A stretch of 64,000 bases of DNA from Rhabdaerophilum calidifontis (GCF_008641065.1 NZ_VTRS01000006.1:124001-188000); one strand, 5' to 3'. Shown: positions 26,227 through 36,202, numbered from the stretch's first letter. The notes: generated by a model not told the origin, from the letters alone. Translations and numbers: made by a program.

Positions 26227-27432
26227 ATGAAGATGACTCTCGTCGGGCAGATCCTGACCGGGGCGCTGGTGCTGCACCAGCTGTTCGTCATCCTGCTGCT
26301 GCTGACCCGGCGCGAGGAGCGCAAGGACCATTCCTTCGCCATGGCGGCGTTCTTCGCCGCGAATCTCACGACCAGCCTGCCCGATCTCGTCGGGTTCTTC
26401 TGGCCGGGCGGGCATGTCGAGATCGGCGAGATGCTGGCGACCGCCTTCCTGATGCTGCTCGGCCCGGCGATTTATTTCTATGCCCGCGCCCTGGTGGCGC
26501 CGGAGGTCGTCCGGCTCGCCCGGGGCGATCTCGTGCATCTCGCGCCCTTTGCCGGAACGCTCGCAGTCGTGGCGATCCTCTTCCCGCTGATCCGCGCCGG
26601 CATCGACCCGGCCAAGCTCGCTCCCGGCACGCCCTGGCCGCCGGCGGCCATCGCGCTGGTGGGGCTGTCGATCCTCGTCGTCGGGGGCTTCCTCATCGTC
26701 ACGACCTTCTATCTCGCCCAGACCCTGCGTCTGCTGGCGCGATACAGGCGCAGCAAGTTCGATTATTTCGCCGCGATCGAGGGGCGAAGCCTCACCTGGT
26801 TCGAGTGGATGATCGGGATCCTGACCCTGATCTGGCTCGTCAACCTGATTCTCATCATCGACGGCATGACCCTCGAATTGTTCGGGATCTCGCCGGACGC
26901 CTCGGCGATCGTCGAGGCGGGCTGGGTCTATGTCCTGTCCTTCATGGTGCTCTGGCAGCAGGCGATCTTCAAACCCTACCGGCATTTCCACCCGCAGCCG
27001 GAGATCGAGGCGGCTGCGGGTGAGGCGACCGAGCCGGAACCGCCGGCGAACGGCGCGCCCAAATACCAGCGCTCGGCCCTCGACGAGGAGCGCGGCCGCC
27101 GGATCGCCTCCAAGATCGAGAAGGCGATGGCGGAGGACCGGCTCTATCGCAACCAGGGCGTCACCCTGCGGCATCTCTCGGATCATACCCGCGTGCCGGA
27201 GAACTATCTCTCGCAGGTGCTCAACGAGCATCTCGGCCGCAACTTCTACGAATACATCAATCATTGGCGGATCAAGGATGCCTGCGGGCTGCTTGCCGAC
27301 GAGGCATTCTCGATCATCGAGATCGGCGAGGAGGTCGGCTTCAATTCGCGTTCCACCTTCAACGCTGCCTTCAAGAAGGAGACCGGGCTGACGCCTTCGG
27401 AATACCGCGCCGCGCTTCGCGGCGCGGCGTGA
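26227..27432 (+). CDS. Membrane-anchored AraC-family regulator
   Basis: A 401-residue protein with seven hydrophobic segments in residues 3-245, then a cytoplasmic linker and an AraC/XylS DNA-binding domain at about 290-400 (NYLSQVLNEHLGRNFYEYIN and the final GLTPSEYRAAL region). It should sense a signal in the membrane or periplasm and act directly on DNA, without a separate kinase. The divergent neighbour encodes an outer-membrane barrel, and the 239-base space contains two inverted repeats, so control of that gene is the simplest guess. No strong ribosome site is seen; a second ATG is at 26233. Confidence 0.88.
   Translation: MKMTLVGQILTGALVLHQLFVILLLLTRREERKDHSFAMAAFFAANLTTSLPDLVGFFWPGGHVEIGEMLATAFLMLLGPAIYFYARALVAPEVVRLARGDLVHLAPFAGTLAVVAILFPLIRAGIDPAKLAPGTPWPPAAIALVGLSILVVGGFLIVTTFYLAQTLRLLARYRRSKFDYFAAIEGRSLTWFEWMIGILTLIWLVNLILIIDGMTLELFGISPDASAIVEAGWVYVLSFMVLWQQAIFKPYRHFHPQPEIEAAAGEATEPEPPANGAPKYQRSALDEERGRRIASKIEKAMAEDRLYRNQGVTLRHLSDHTRVPENYLSQVLNEHLGRNFYEYINHWRIKDACGLLADEAFSIIEIGEEVGFNSRSTFNAAFKKETGLTPSEYRAALRGAA
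27406..27426 (+). terminator. Hairpin overlapping the end of the AraC-type gene
   Basis: CGCGCCGCG-CTT-CGCGGCGCG is a perfect 9-bp stem with a 3-base loop inside the last codons of the gene. No T-run follows. It could slow or end transcription before the convergent RNA methyltransferase gene, or be a by-product of the Ala/Arg codons. Confidence 0.3.
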
Positions 27433-27461
27433 GGCTGCGGGGGTTCGGGAGGCCAGTCCGC

Positions 27462-28703
27462 CTAGCGCGACAGTTGCGCGACCAGTTCGACATGCGGCGA
27501 ATGCCGGAACTGATCGACCGGGGTCACCGTCTCGATCCGGAACCCGCCCGCAGCGAGGATGGCCGCGTCGCGCGCGAAGCTTTCGGGATCGCACGAGACA
27601 TAGGCGAGGCGCGCAAGCCGCGATTTGGCGATTTCCCGCGCCTGCGCCTCGGCGCCCTGGCGGGGCGGGTCGAGGAGGACGGCGTCGAAGGGCTTCAGTT
27701 CCGCCGCAAAGAGCGGCCGGCGGAACAGGTCACGCGCCTCCGCCCGCGCCGGCTTCCCACCCGGATTGGCGCGGATCGAGCGCGCGAGTGCCGCGATCGC
27801 GCCGCTGTCGGAATCATAGCCCGCGACCTTCATGCGCCGTGCGAGGCGCAATGTGAACGGGCCGAGCCCGCAGAAGAGATCGGCGACATGCCGCGCCTCC
27901 CCGAGCGCCGTGCTTGCCAGCGCCGCGAGCCGGGCCTCGGCCTCGGCCGTCGCCTGCAGGAAGGCGCCGGAGGGCAGGGTGGCGGAGAGTTCCGGCGCAT
28001 CGGCGAAACGGATCGTCGGCATCCGCGCCTCGATCAGCCGCTCGCCATGCAGCGTCAGGCGCGCGAGATCGAAGCGCGCCGCCAGTACGACGAGCTTCTG
28101 CCGCAGCGCCTCCGGCAGGGCGCCGGCGCCACGGATATCGCAATCGAGTCCGGAATCGCTCGCCGTCACCAGCAGGTCGAGCGGCTTGGCGAGGCCGCGC
28201 AGCACATGGCCGATGGCGCGGGCGATGTCCGGCGCCGGGGCGAGCGCCGGCACCAGCAGCGGACAATGGTCGAGATCGACGAGATCGTGGCTGCGCTGCC
28301 GCATGAAGCCGGCGGCGATCCCGGCCGTGTGCCGGCGGATATGCAGCGTCACCCGCCGCCGCCCTGCGCCATGCGCGTCGATCGTCGGCGTGACCGGCGG
28401 CGACAGCCCCGCGCGCGCCAGCGCCGCGACGATCCGCGCCCGCTTCCATTCCGCGACCGCCGGTGCTGCCCAATGCTGGAGCGCGCAGCCGCCGCAGGTG
28501 CCGAAATGCCGGCATTCCGGGGCGATCCGTTCCGGGCTCGGGGCCAGGATCTCGATCAACGCGCCGCGCCCGTCCGCGATCGCGGCCCGCACGCGCTCCC
28601 CCGGCAGGGTGAAGGGCACCGCGACGCGCGCCTCCCCATCCCGGGCGAGCCCGTCGCCCCGCCCGCCGATCGCGGTGATGTCGAGCGTTGCGACGGCGCT
28701 CAT
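27462..28703 (-). CDS. RlmD/TrmA-like RNA (uracil-5-)-methyltransferase
   Basis: A 413-residue SAM-dependent enzyme methylating C5 of uracil in rRNA or tRNA. An N-terminal TRAM-like region (residues 5-50) is followed by Cys64, Cys70, Cys73 and Cys147, the pattern of a 4Fe-4S cluster in RlmD/RumA. SAM motif I is DLFCGLGPFTLRLA, the uracil-binding motif is LDPPRQG, and the catalytic Cys lies in YVSCDPESFARD. Which U is methylated cannot be read. Its start overlaps the TlyA gene end by four bases (ATGA), giving one operon. Confidence 0.92.
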   Translation of the reverse strand: MSAVATLDITAIGGRGDGLARDGEARVAVPFTLPGERVRAAIADGRGALIEILAPSPERIAPECRHFGTCGGCALQHWAAPAVAEWKRARIVAALARAGLSPPVTPTIDAHGAGRRRVTLHIRRHTAGIAAGFMRQRSHDLVDLDHCPLLVPALAPAPDIARAIGHVLRGLAKPLDLLVTASDSGLDCDIRGAGALPEALRQKLVVLAARFDLARLTLHGERLIEARMPTIRFADAPELSATLPSGAFLQATAEAEARLAALASTALGEARHVADLFCGLGPFTLRLARRMKVAGYDSDSGAIAALARSIRANPGGKPARAEARDLFRRPLFAAELKPFDAVLLDPPRQGAEAQAREIAKSRLARLAYVSCDPESFARDAAILAAGGFRIETVTPVDQFRHSPHVELVAQLSR

Positions 28704-29431
28704 GCGGCCTTCCGCGCCACGATCAGGAATTCGCGGTTCCCGTCGCCGCCGGCGATCGGCGAGGGCAGGCGGGCCTCGACCGTCACCCCGAGCGCGGCGA
28801 TCTCGGCCGCTACCCGGTCGAGAACCGCCGCCTGGAGGGCCGGATCGCGGATCACGCCCTTCTTGCCGGCACCCGGCCCGGCCTCGAATTGCGGCTTCAC
28901 CAGCCCCACCAGCCGCCCGCCGGGCTTCACGCGGGCAAGGCCGGCCGGCAGCGCCTTGGCGAGCCCGATGAAGGCGAGATCGGCGACGAGAAGATCGACG
29001 GGCTCCGGCACCTCGGCGGGGGTGATCGCGCGCGCGTCGAGCCCTTCCAGCGCCACGACGCGCGGATCGTCGCGCAGCGCGGCGTGCAATTGGCCGTGCC
29101 CGACATCGACCGCGAACACGCGCTTTGCGCCGCGCCGGAGCAGGAGATCGGTGAACCCGCCTGTCGAGGCGCCGAGATCGAGGCAGATGGCGCCGGAAGG
29201 ATCGATCCCCGCCGCGTCGAGCGCCGCCGCGAGCTTCAGCGCCCCGCGCGAGACATAGTCATGCTCGGGCTCCGCCTCGATCGCCGTATCGGCTTCCACC
29301 ATCTGCGCCGCCTTGCGCGCCGGGCTGCCGCCGATCCGGACCCGGCCGGCGGCGATCGCTGCCGCGGCACGGGCGCGGCTCGGGAAGACTGTCCGTTCGA
29401 CGAGCAACTGGTCGAGCCGCATCCGTGCCAT
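28700..29431 (-). CDS. TlyA-family RNA methyltransferase
   Basis: A 243-residue protein with an N-terminal S4 RNA-binding domain (RLDQLLVERTVFPSRARA) and an FtsJ-like methyltransferase domain (DLGASTGGFTD at about 84-95, then VDVGHGQLH and LVKPQFEAG). TlyA homologues 2'-O-methylate ribosomal RNA. In many Hyphomicrobiales tlyA follows dxs; here an oppositely oriented superoxide dismutase gene lies between them. It is translationally coupled to the downstream uracil methyltransferase gene. Confidence 0.93.
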   Translation of the reverse strand: MARMRLDQLLVERTVFPSRARAAAAIAAGRVRIGGSPARKAAQMVEADTAIEAEPEHDYVSRGALKLAAALDAAGIDPSGAICLDLGASTGGFTDLLLRRGAKRVFAVDVGHGQLHAALRDDPRVVALEGLDARAITPAEVPEPVDLLVADLAFIGLAKALPAGLARVKPGGRLVGLVKPQFEAGPGAGKKGVIRDPALQAAVLDRVAAEIAALGVTVEARLPSPIAGGDGNREFLIVARKAA

Positions 29432-29547
29432 ATTTTATCAGTGCCTCTATGCATCCGGCGTGGCGGCCGGGAGGTAGAAAAACGGGGAGGCTTCGCGCCC
29501 TGGTCCAGAGCGGACCCTTAACCCCAGACTCGACCCGGAGGAAGACA

Positions 29548-30285
29548 ATGAAACCCGAAACCCTGTTCTCGCGCCGCCTGTTCCTCGCCGGTGCCGCAAG
29601 CGCCGCCACGTTGCCGGCGCTTCCGCGCGCCGTGCTGGCGCAGGCCGCGCCCGCCGGTCCCTTCGTCCTGCCGCAGCTCGGCTATGCCTTCAACGCGCTC
29701 GAACCGCATATCGACGCGATGACGATGGAGGTTCACTCGCAGCGCCACCACGGTGCATTCATCGGCAATCTCAACAATTTCGCCAAGGAGCATTCGGTCC
29801 TGGCCGCGAACCCGGTCGAGAAGCTGCTCGCCGGCTGGCAGCAATTGCCGGAATCGATCCGCATGGGGGCCAAGAATTCGCTTGGCGGCCATGCCAACCA
29901 CACCATGTTCTGGATCATCATGACCCCCGGCGGCGCCAAGGAACCCTCGGGCGAACTCAGGACCGCGATCGAGCGCGATCTCGGTGGGTTCGACAAGATG
30001 AAGACCGATTTCAACGCCGCCGGTGCGCGCGTCTTCGGCTCGGGCTGGGTCTTCATCACGGTGGACCAGAGCGGCAAGCTGGCGATCACCACGCGCCCCA
30101 ACCAGGATACGCCGCTGATGGACGGGCAGCGGGTGCTGCTCGGCAACGATGTCTGGGAGCACGCCTATTATCTCAAGTATCAGAACCGCCGCGCCGAATA
30201 CCTCGTGAACTGGTGGGCGGTCGTCAACTGGACGAAGATCGGCGAGCGCTATGCCGCCGCCAAGGCCGGCACGCTGACGATCTGA
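29548..30285 (+). CDS. Exported Fe/Mn superoxide dismutase
   Basis: A 245-residue superoxide dismutase with a twin-arginine signal peptide (SRRLFLAGAASAAT, cleavage near LAQ-A). Metal ligands are His63 (EVH), His118 (GHANHTMFW), Asp201 and His205 (NDVWEH). The GGH-x-NH pattern leans toward Mn or cambialistic use, but metal choice cannot be settled. Most bacterial Fe/Mn SODs are cytoplasmic; Tat export would place this one in the periplasm. GGAGGAAGACA precedes the ATG. Its stop TGA abuts the reverse-strand stop of dxs with no base between. Confidence 0.93.
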   Translation: MKPETLFSRRLFLAGAASAATLPALPRAVLAQAAPAGPFVLPQLGYAFNALEPHIDAMTMEVHSQRHHGAFIGNLNNFAKEHSVLAANPVEKLLAGWQQLPESIRMGAKNSLGGHANHTMFWIIMTPGGAKEPSGELRTAIERDLGGFDKMKTDFNAAGARVFGSGWVFITVDQSGKLAITTRPNQDTPLMDGQRVLLGNDVWEHAYYLKYQNRRAEYLVNWWAVVNWTKIGERYAAAKAGTLTI

Positions 30286-32205
30286 TCAGGCCCGCACCGC
30301 GCGCTCGGCCTGGCTGCCGAGCGCGCGCAACACCGTGGCGACAATGCCGCGCGCGTCGAGCCCTGCCTCGGCATACATCCGCTCCGGCCTGTCCTGGTCC
30401 TGATAGCGGTCCGGCAGCGTCATCGTGCGCACCTTGAGCGCGCCGTCGAGCAACCCGTCCTCGGCCAGCGCGTGCAGCACCTGGCTGCCGAAGCCGCCGA
30501 CCGACCCCTCCTCGATGGTGACGAGCAGCGCATGCCCCTCCGCGAGACGCCGGAGCAGCGCGCGGTCGATTGGCTTGGCGAAGCGCGCATCGGCGACGCT
30601 GGTGGAAAGCCCCAGCTTCTCCAGCTCCTCGGCGGCCTTCAGCGCCTCCTGAAGCCGGGTGCCGAGCGAGAGCAGCGCGATCTCCCGCCCTTCGCGCAGG
30701 ATGCGACCCCGGCCGATCTCCAGCACCTCGCCCCGCGCCGGCATCTCGACCCCGATTCCCTCGCCGCGCGGATAACGGAAGGCGATGGGGCCGGCATCAT
30801 GGGCGGCGGCGGTGCGCACCATGTGGCACAATTCGGCCTCGTCCGCCGCCGCCATCACCACCATGTTCGGCAGGCAGCAGAGATAGGCGAGGTCGAAGGC
30901 GCCGGCATGGGTCGGCCCGTCGGCGCCGACAAGCCCGGCCCGGTCGAGCGCGAAGCGCACCGGCAGGTTCTGGAGCGCGACGTCATGCACCACCTGGTCG
31001 TAGCCGCGCTGAAGGAAGGTGGAATAGATGGCGCAGAACGGCCTGAACCCCTCGGCCGCGAGCCCGGCCGCGAAGGTCACGGCGTGCTGCTCGGCGATTC
31101 CGACATCGAAGGTGCGGCGCGGAAACGCCGCGCCGAACAGATCGAGCCCGGTGCCGGAAGGCATCGCGGCGGTGATCGCAACGATCTTCTCGTCCACCTC
31201 CGCCTCGCGGATCAGGCTCTCGGCGAAGACGCGGGTATAGGCCGGCGCGTTGGTCGGGGCCTTGGCCTGCTTGCCGGTGACGACATCGAACTTGACGACG
31301 CCGTGATATTTGTCGGCGCTCGCCTCGGCCGGGGCATAGCCCTTGCCCTTCTGCGTCACGACATGAACGAGGATCGGCGCGCCGACCTCGGCGTCGCGGA
31401 CATTGCGCAGCACCGGCAGCAGATGGTCGAGATTGTGGCCGTCGATCGGCCCGACATAATAGAAGCCCAGCTCCTCGAACAGCGTGCCGCCGGTGACATA
31501 GCCGCGCGCATGTTCCACCGCGCGGGTGATCGCGGAATCGAGCCGCTTGGGCAGTTGCGCGGTGAGCTGCTTGCCGAAATCACGCAGCTTCAGATAGGTC
31601 TTGCCCGAGGCGAGCCGCGCGAGATAGGCGGACATCCCCCCCACCGGCGGCGCGATCGACATGTCGTTGTCGTTGAGGATGACGATGAGCCGCGAATGCG
31701 CTGCGCCGGCATTGTTCATAGCCTCATAGGCCATACCGGCGCTCATCGCGCCGTCACCGATCACGGCGATGACGTGGTTTGTCCCGCCGGCGAGATCGCG
31801 CGCCACCGCCATGCCGAGCCCGGCCGAGATCGATGTCGAGGAATGCGCGGCGCCGAAGGGATCGTATTCGCTCTCGGCGCGCTTGGTGAAGCCGGAGAGC
31901 CCGCCACCCTGGCGCAGCGTGCGGATGCGGCTCCGCCGCCCGGTCAGGATCTTGTGCGGATAGGCCTGGTGTCCGACATCCCAGATCAGCCGGTCGGCCG
32001 GGGTGTCGAACACGTGATGCAGCGCGACCGTCAGTTCGACAACCCCGAGCCCGGCGCCGAGATGGCCGCCGGTAACGGAGACCGCGTCGATCGTCTCGGC
32101 ACGGAGTTCGTCGGCGACCTGCCGCAATTGCGATGGGTCGAGCCGGCGCAGGTCGGCGGGGCTGGCGATGCGGTCGAGCAGCGGCGTTTCAGGGCGCGGG
32201 TTCAT
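30286..32205 (-). CDS. dxs: 1-deoxy-D-xylulose-5-phosphate synthase
   Basis: A 639-residue thiamine-diphosphate enzyme joining pyruvate and glyceraldehyde 3-phosphate, the first step of the MEP pathway. Signatures include [16 protein letters not shown], the ThDP motif [18 protein letters not shown], and [15 protein letters not shown] in the pyrimidine-binding domain. The start at 32205 ([13 protein letters not shown]) is the first ATG before the conserved region. ispE of the same pathway is at 8.4 kb. The gene normally clusters with xseB and tlyA; here pirin/AhpD-like genes and sod separate them. Confidence 0.96.
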   Translation of the reverse strand: MNPRPETPLLDRIASPADLRRLDPSQLRQVADELRAETIDAVSVTGGHLGAGLGVVELTVALHHVFDTPADRLIWDVGHQAYPHKILTGRRSRIRTLRQGGGLSGFTKRAESEYDPFGAAHSSTSISAGLGMAVARDLAGGTNHVIAVIGDGAMSAGMAYEAMNNAGAAHSRLIVILNDNDMSIAPPVGGMSAYLARLASGKTYLKLRDFGKQLTAQLPKRLDSAITRAVEHARGYVTGGTLFEELGFYYVGPIDGHNLDHLLPVLRNVRDAEVGAPILVHVVTQKGKGYAPAEASADKYHGVVKFDVVTGKQAKAPTNAPAYTRVFAESLIREAEVDEKIVAITAAMPSGTGLDLFGAAFPRRTFDVGIAEQHAVTFAAGLAAEGFRPFCAIYSTFLQRGYDQVVHDVALQNLPVRFALDRAGLVGADGPTHAGAFDLAYLCCLPNMVVMAAADEAELCHMVRTAAAHDAGPIAFRYPRGEGIGVEMPARGEVLEIGRGRILREGREIALLSLGTRLQEALKAAEELEKLGLSTSVADARFAKPIDRALLRRLAEGHALLVTIEEGSVGGFGSQVLHALAEDGLLDGALKVRTMTLPDRYQDQDRPERMYAEAGLDARGIVATVLRALGSQAERAVRA

Positions 32206-32357
32206 CCGCAGCGTTATAGCGCCTCTGGCGGTTCGGGCAATCGCCCATCCCTGATCATGCACCGCCACGGCTTGCGCCACCGCAAGGGAAATCATATGAA
32301 AAACTGAATGTGTCTATGAAAGGTCCGGCGCGATGGCCGCCGGCAGCGGAGCACCCC

Positions 32358-32714
32358 ATGAAGGATTATCCGGACATCACCCGCTCGACCTCGGCCGGCC
32401 TGCGCGAATTGCGCAAGGATGCCGGCGAGACGCTCGCGGCCTTCTCCGCCCTGACCAAGGAGGCCATGAAGCCGGGGCTGCTCGATGCCAAGACCAAGGA
32501 ATTCATCGCCCTGGCGCTCGGCGTCGCGGCGCGCTGCGATGCCTGCCTTGGCTACCACGCAGAGGCGCTGGTGCGGCTCGGCGCCACGCGCCAGGAACTG
32601 GCGGAGGTGCTGGCGGTGGCGGTGCAGATGGGCGGCGGCCCCTCGCTGATGTATGCCGCCGATGCGATGACCGCCTTCCTCCAGTTCGAGGCCGGCGAAA
32701 AGGCCCGGACCTAG
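32358..32714 (+). CDS. AhpD-like carboxymuconolactone decarboxylase family protein
   Basis: A 118-residue protein of the AhpD/CMD fold. CDACLGYH (Cys60, Cys63, His67) is the CxxCxxxH motif of AhpD-like thiol peroxidases, so it probably reduces peroxides or alkylhydroperoxides rather than decarboxylating. The start at 32358 has GGAG seven bases upstream. Its last four bases, CTAG, are also the last four of the convergent pirin gene. Sod and pirin nearby fit a loose oxidative-stress grouping. Confidence 0.88.
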   Translation: MKDYPDITRSTSAGLRELRKDAGETLAAFSALTKEAMKPGLLDAKTKEFIALALGVAARCDACLGYHAEALVRLGATRQELAEVLAVAVQMGGGPSLMYAADAMTAFLQFEAGEKART

Positions 32715-33631
32715 CGCTCCGGCAGCGGGATGAACTCGCTTTCGCCGGGCACGGAATCGAACCGGCCGGCCGCCCAGTCGGCCTTGGCCTGTTCGATCCG
32801 GTCCTTGCGCGAGGAGACGAAATTCCACCAGATGTGCCGGGGTCCGTCCATGGGCTCGCCGCCGAAGATCATCAGCCGCGCATGGCCGAGCGCGAGGATC
32901 GAGATCCGGTCGCCGGGGTGGAAGACGAGGAGCTGGCCGGGGCCGAACGTGTCGCCGGCGATGTCGATCTCGCCCGAGACCGTGTAGACGGCGCGCTCGT
33001 CGAGATCGGCGTCGAGCGGCAGCACGGCGCCGGGCGCCAGAACCGCCTCGGCATAGAAGGCGGGATGGGGGAAGGCGACGGGCGAGCGGGCGCCGTAGCC
33101 CTCGCCCATGATGATCCGCACCCGCTTGCCCTCGCCGGTCACGCGCGGCAATTCGGTCTCGGCATGGTGGACAAAGGCCGGCGCCGTCTCCTCGTGGCTG
33201 GCGGGCAGGGCGGCCCAGGCCTGGATGCCGAAGAGCCGCCGGTTCGGGGCCTGCCGCGCCTCGGGGCTGGTGCGCTCGGAATGGACGACGCCCGCGCCGG
33301 CGCTCATCAGGTTGAGCGCGCCGGGCCGGATCTCCTGCACGATCCCGAGCGAATCGCGATGCAGGATCGATCCATCGAAGAGATAGGTCACGGTCGCGAG
33401 CCCGATATGGGGGTGCGGCCGCACGTCGAGCCCGGTGCCGAGCAGGAATTCGCTCGGCCCCATCTGGTCGAAGAAGACGAAGGGGCCGACCATCCGCCGC
33501 CCGGCTGCGGGCAGCGCGCGCCGCACCTCGAATCCACCGATATCGTGGGCGCGCGGCACGATCACCTGTTCGATCGCCGCGCAGGCGCGGGCATCGCCGG
33601 GGGCGGGATCTTCGGCGGGCAGGCTCGACAT
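32711..33631 (-). CDS. Pirin-family protein
   Basis: A 306-residue bicupin. The metal-binding pattern RPHPH (His73, His75) and VVHSE (His117, Glu119) matches the four ligands of pirin, so quercetin-dioxygenase-like activity is possible; cellular role is unknown. FDQMGPSEF precedes the first motif, as in the family. AGGAGG lies eight bases upstream of the ATG. It shares CTAG at its stop with the convergent AhpD-like gene and is followed upstream by xseB on the same strand. Confidence 0.92.
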   Translation of the reverse strand: MSSLPAEDPAPGDARACAAIEQVIVPRAHDIGGFEVRRALPAAGRRMVGPFVFFDQMGPSEFLLGTGLDVRPHPHIGLATVTYLFDGSILHRDSLGIVQEIRPGALNLMSAGAGVVHSERTSPEARQAPNRRLFGIQAWAALPASHEETAPAFVHHAETELPRVTGEGKRVRIIMGEGYGARSPVAFPHPAFYAEAVLAPGAVLPLDADLDERAVYTVSGEIDIAGDTFGPGQLLVFHPGDRISILALGHARLMIFGGEPMDGPRHIWWNFVSSRKDRIEQAKADWAAGRFDSVPGESEFIPLPER

Positions 33632-33693
33632 GGCGGGCTCCTCCTTGCGCAAGCAAATGGGGCCGTGCGCCGCTGCGGGAAGGGCAGGCGGCT

Positions 33694-33948
33694 TCAGCGC
33701 TCGGGATCGAGCGGCGCGGCGCCGGCGGGCTTGCCGTCCGGTCCGAGCGCGATCCGGGCGATGCGCATCTCGGCTTCCTTCAGCAGCGCCTCGCAGCGCT
33801 TCTTCAGCTGTTCGCCGCGCTCGTAGCGCTCGATCGATTTTTCGAGGCTCACCTCGCCGCGTTCGAGCTCGGCGACGATGGTTTCGAGTTCGGCCAGCGC
33901 CGCCTCGAAGGGCATCGCGGCGATATCGGGGGGAAGGGTGCTGCTCAT
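33694..33948 (-). CDS. xseB: Exodeoxyribonuclease VII small subunit
   Basis: An 84-residue helical subunit that joins XseA to make exonuclease VII, which degrades single-stranded DNA. The core [33 protein letters not shown] is diagnostic (quoted in parts), followed by the second helix [14 protein letters not shown]. The large subunit is not in this window. In many alphaproteobacteria xseB is directly upstream of dxs; here pirin and the AhpD-like gene intervene. CTAG at 33977-33980 may be in its promoter. Confidence 0.95.
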   Translation of the reverse strand: MSSTLPPDIAAMPFEAALAELETIVAELERGEVSLEKSIERYERGEQLKKRCEALLKEAEMRIARIALGPDGKPAGAAPLDPER

Positions 33949-34044
33949 GGGGAAGAACCTGTGATCGGGCAGACCCTAGACGATCGCGGCCGGGGAGGAA
34001 ACAGCGCGGCGGGTTATCCACGCCCCGACGCGGCCGCCCGCGCA

Positions 34045-35004
34045 TCAGCCGAGCCGGCCGAGGCGGAAGCCGGGCGCCGGGCGCTCCGTCAGCACCTCGC
34101 GGCGGAAGCGGAACAGCGCGGCCGGGCGGCCGCCGGTCACGGTCTGGCCGCCGGTGGGCTCGACGAGCCCGCCCTGCTCGACGAGGCGGCGGAAATTCTG
34201 CTTGTGCAGGTGATGGCCCGAGATCGCCTCGACCTTCTTCTGGAGATCGGTCAGCGTGAAGCTCTCGGGCATCATCTCGAAGATCAGCGGGCGGTATTTC
34301 AGCTTGCCGCGGATGCGCCCCAGCGCGGTCGCGAGGATGCGGCGATGATCGAACGCCATCGGCTCGCCCGGCACGCAAACGGCGCCGGCGGCGCGGCCGT
34401 CGCGGATCGCCTCCGGCACGAGCCCGGCCTCGTAGAGCAGTTCGTAGCGTTCGAGCACCTTCTCCTCGTCGAAGGGCAGGGTATCGGAACCGAAATAGAG
34501 CGCGACGCGCTCGACAGGCGAGAGCGCGCGGCGGTCGATGCCGGCGCCGCGCTGATCGGCGCCGCGCGCCCAGCTTTCGAGCGCCGGCCGGATCATGGCG
34601 TCGATCAGCGCCGGCTTGCCGCCCCGCCAATCCTCCCAGGGGAAGCAGGCGTAGAGCGGCGCGAAATGCGCCGCGCCGCGATCGGCGATCCGGGTCAGGG
34701 CGAGATAGCCGATCGAGACGACATGCGGGCTCGCATCGACCTCGCCGCGCGCGCGCTCGGCGGCGTGCCGGCCGCGATCGCCGAAGGTGTAGAGCTGCTC
34801 GACATAGCCCAATGCCTGCCCGGCCTGCTCCTGCGCGAAGGAGCGCAGCCCGATTTCCAGCGTGCGATGCTTCAGCGGGTCGAACGGCCCGGAGGGCAGG
34901 CCGAGGCTCTCCCCGCCCCGCGCCGCATAGACCAGCGGCGTCTGCCCCTCCACCGCCATGAGGACGGCGGTGAGATTGATCTCGATGGGCAGGGCGGGGC
35001 GCAT
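34045..35004 (-). CDS. NrtR-like NAD regulator (degenerate NUDIX plus winged helix)
   Basis: A 319-residue protein matching the alphaproteobacterial NAD-regulator group. The N-terminal two thirds resemble a NUDIX fold, but the NUDIX box is degenerate: the expected REUxEE is replaced by RSFAQEQ. The C-terminal part ([28 protein letters not shown], quoted in part) is the winged helix of NrtR-type regulators. It likely binds a NAD-related ligand such as ADP-ribose and represses NAD biosynthesis or salvage genes. None of those genes is next to it here. It lies six bases from the tyrosine-phosphatase gene on the same strand. Confidence 0.82.
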   Translation of the reverse strand: MRPALPIEINLTAVLMAVEGQTPLVYAARGGESLGLPSGPFDPLKHRTLEIGLRSFAQEQAGQALGYVEQLYTFGDRGRHAAERARGEVDASPHVVSIGYLALTRIADRGAAHFAPLYACFPWEDWRGGKPALIDAMIRPALESWARGADQRGAGIDRRALSPVERVALYFGSDTLPFDEEKVLERYELLYEAGLVPEAIRDGRAAGAVCVPGEPMAFDHRRILATALGRIRGKLKYRPLIFEMMPESFTLTDLQKKVEAISGHHLHKQNFRRLVEQGGLVEPTGGQTVTGGRPAALFRFRREVLTERPAPGFRLGRLG

Positions 35005-35010
35005 ATCCGT

Positions 35011-35529
35011 TCAGCCGGCGCCGATATCGAGCGCGAAGGGCACGCCCTCGAACGTATCGATTCCGCGGCCGATGGCGTCGATCGCATCGACCATCCGCCC
35101 GCCGCGCCCGAGCAGATCGTCGCCGAGCGCGGCCAGATGCCGGTTCGGCGTCGCGGTGGGCGAGACGGCGCGGATATGTCCGGCCCATTCGGTCTCGGTC
35201 CGGTCCGGCCGGAGCGCGCAGGCGGCGATGAAGGCGCTCGCGGTTGAGCGGCTGACCCCGGCATAGCAATGGATGACCAGGGGCCGCGCGCGCTCCCAGC
35301 GCGTCACGAACGCGACGAGCGCCGCGACATCCTGCTCCCCGGCCATCACCTCGCCCTCGCGCGGTTCGGTGATGTCGGAGAAATTGAGCACGAGATGCCG
35401 CTCCGGCGCGATTCCCTCCGGGCGCGGCACCGGTGTGACCGCCTTGATCACCGTCACGACATCGGCCGCGCCGGTCGTGCGGACGGTTTCGTACAGGCGC
35501 TGCAGCGAACAGACATGGATGCGGGGCAT
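35011..35529 (-). CDS. Dual-specificity-like tyrosine phosphatase
   Basis: A 172-residue phosphatase with the Cys-based motif [12 protein letters not shown] (Cys88, Arg94), the C-x5-R signature. It is a compact form common in Hyphomicrobiales beside HD-hydrolase and NAD-regulator genes. Substrate is unknown. The start at 35529 (MPRIHVCSL) is the best-supported ATG. Order on the minus strand is HD hydrolase, phosphatase, NAD regulator, with gaps of one and six bases, so the three are probably one operon. Confidence 0.87.
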   Translation of the reverse strand: MPRIHVCSLQRLYETVRTTGAADVVTVIKAVTPVPRPEGIAPERHLVLNFSDITEPREGEVMAGEQDVAALVAFVTRWERARPLVIHCYAGVSRSTASAFIAACALRPDRTETEWAGHIRAVSPTATPNRHLAALGDDLLGRGGRMVDAIDAIGRGIDTFEGVPFALDIGAG

Positions 35530-35530
35530 G

Positions 35531-36202
35531 TCAGGGCTCCTGTCGACCGGGCGGCCCGGCATGGAGGGCGGCGTCGAGTTCGGTGAAGCGGGCGAGGAAG
35601 GCCGCCTCCACCGCCTCGATCGGCAGGGGAAGGACGAGCGCGGCCATGTCCGGTTTGAGCCGGAACGGCTGGCCGAAGAATTCCCGCGCCTCGGCCTCGG
35701 TGAAGCCTGCGAGCCGGGTCGCCTCGTGATACGCGGCGGCGCGATCCGCGCGCTTGGCGAGATCGGCGGCGAGGCGCGGCATCGGCGCCGGCAGCGAGAA
35801 GCGACGCAGCACCGCGTCGAGGATGCGGCTCTCGGTCTCGCGATAGGCGTCGCCGATCACCGCCTTGAACGGCGAGATCATGTCGCCGATCACGTATTCG
35901 GCGGCATCGTGCAGCAGCACCGCGAGCCGGGTGCGCAGGCCGGCCTGCGGCGCCATCTCCCCCGCGATCGCCTCGACGAGCAGCGAATGCTGTGCCACAG
36001 AGAAGATATGCGTGCCATGCGTCTGCCCGTTCCAGCGCGCGACCCGCGCCAGACCATGGGCGATGTCGGCGATCTCGATATCGAACGGCGAGGGGTCGAG
36101 CAGGTTGAGCCGCCGCCCGGAGAGCATGCGCTGCCAGGCGCGCGGCGGTTTCGCGCGCGTCGTCCGCGCGGCGGATGAGGGGGCGGATGCGGAGCGCGCC
36201 AT
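35531..36202 (-). CDS. HD-domain hydrolase (YfbR-like)
   Basis: A 223-residue HD-superfamily phosphohydrolase. His72, the pair His98-Asp99 (LLHDAAEYVIGDM) and a later Asp form the metal site. The fold and the SPFK segment after it resemble YfbR deoxynucleoside 5'-monophosphatases. The N-terminal 25 residues are basic and low in complexity. The start at 36202 is the first ATG in frame that avoids the ygfZ coding region upstream. It heads the phosphatase/NAD-regulator operon. Confidence 0.87.
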   Translation of the reverse strand: MARSASAPSSAARTTRAKPPRAWQRMLSGRRLNLLDPSPFDIEIADIAHGLARVARWNGQTHGTHIFSVAQHSLLVEAIAGEMAPQAGLRTRLAVLLHDAAEYVIGDMISPFKAVIGDAYRETESRILDAVLRRFSLPAPMPRLAADLAKRADRAAAYHEATRLAGFTEAEAREFFGQPFRLKPDMAALVLPLPIEAVEAAFLARFTELDAALHAGPPGRQEP

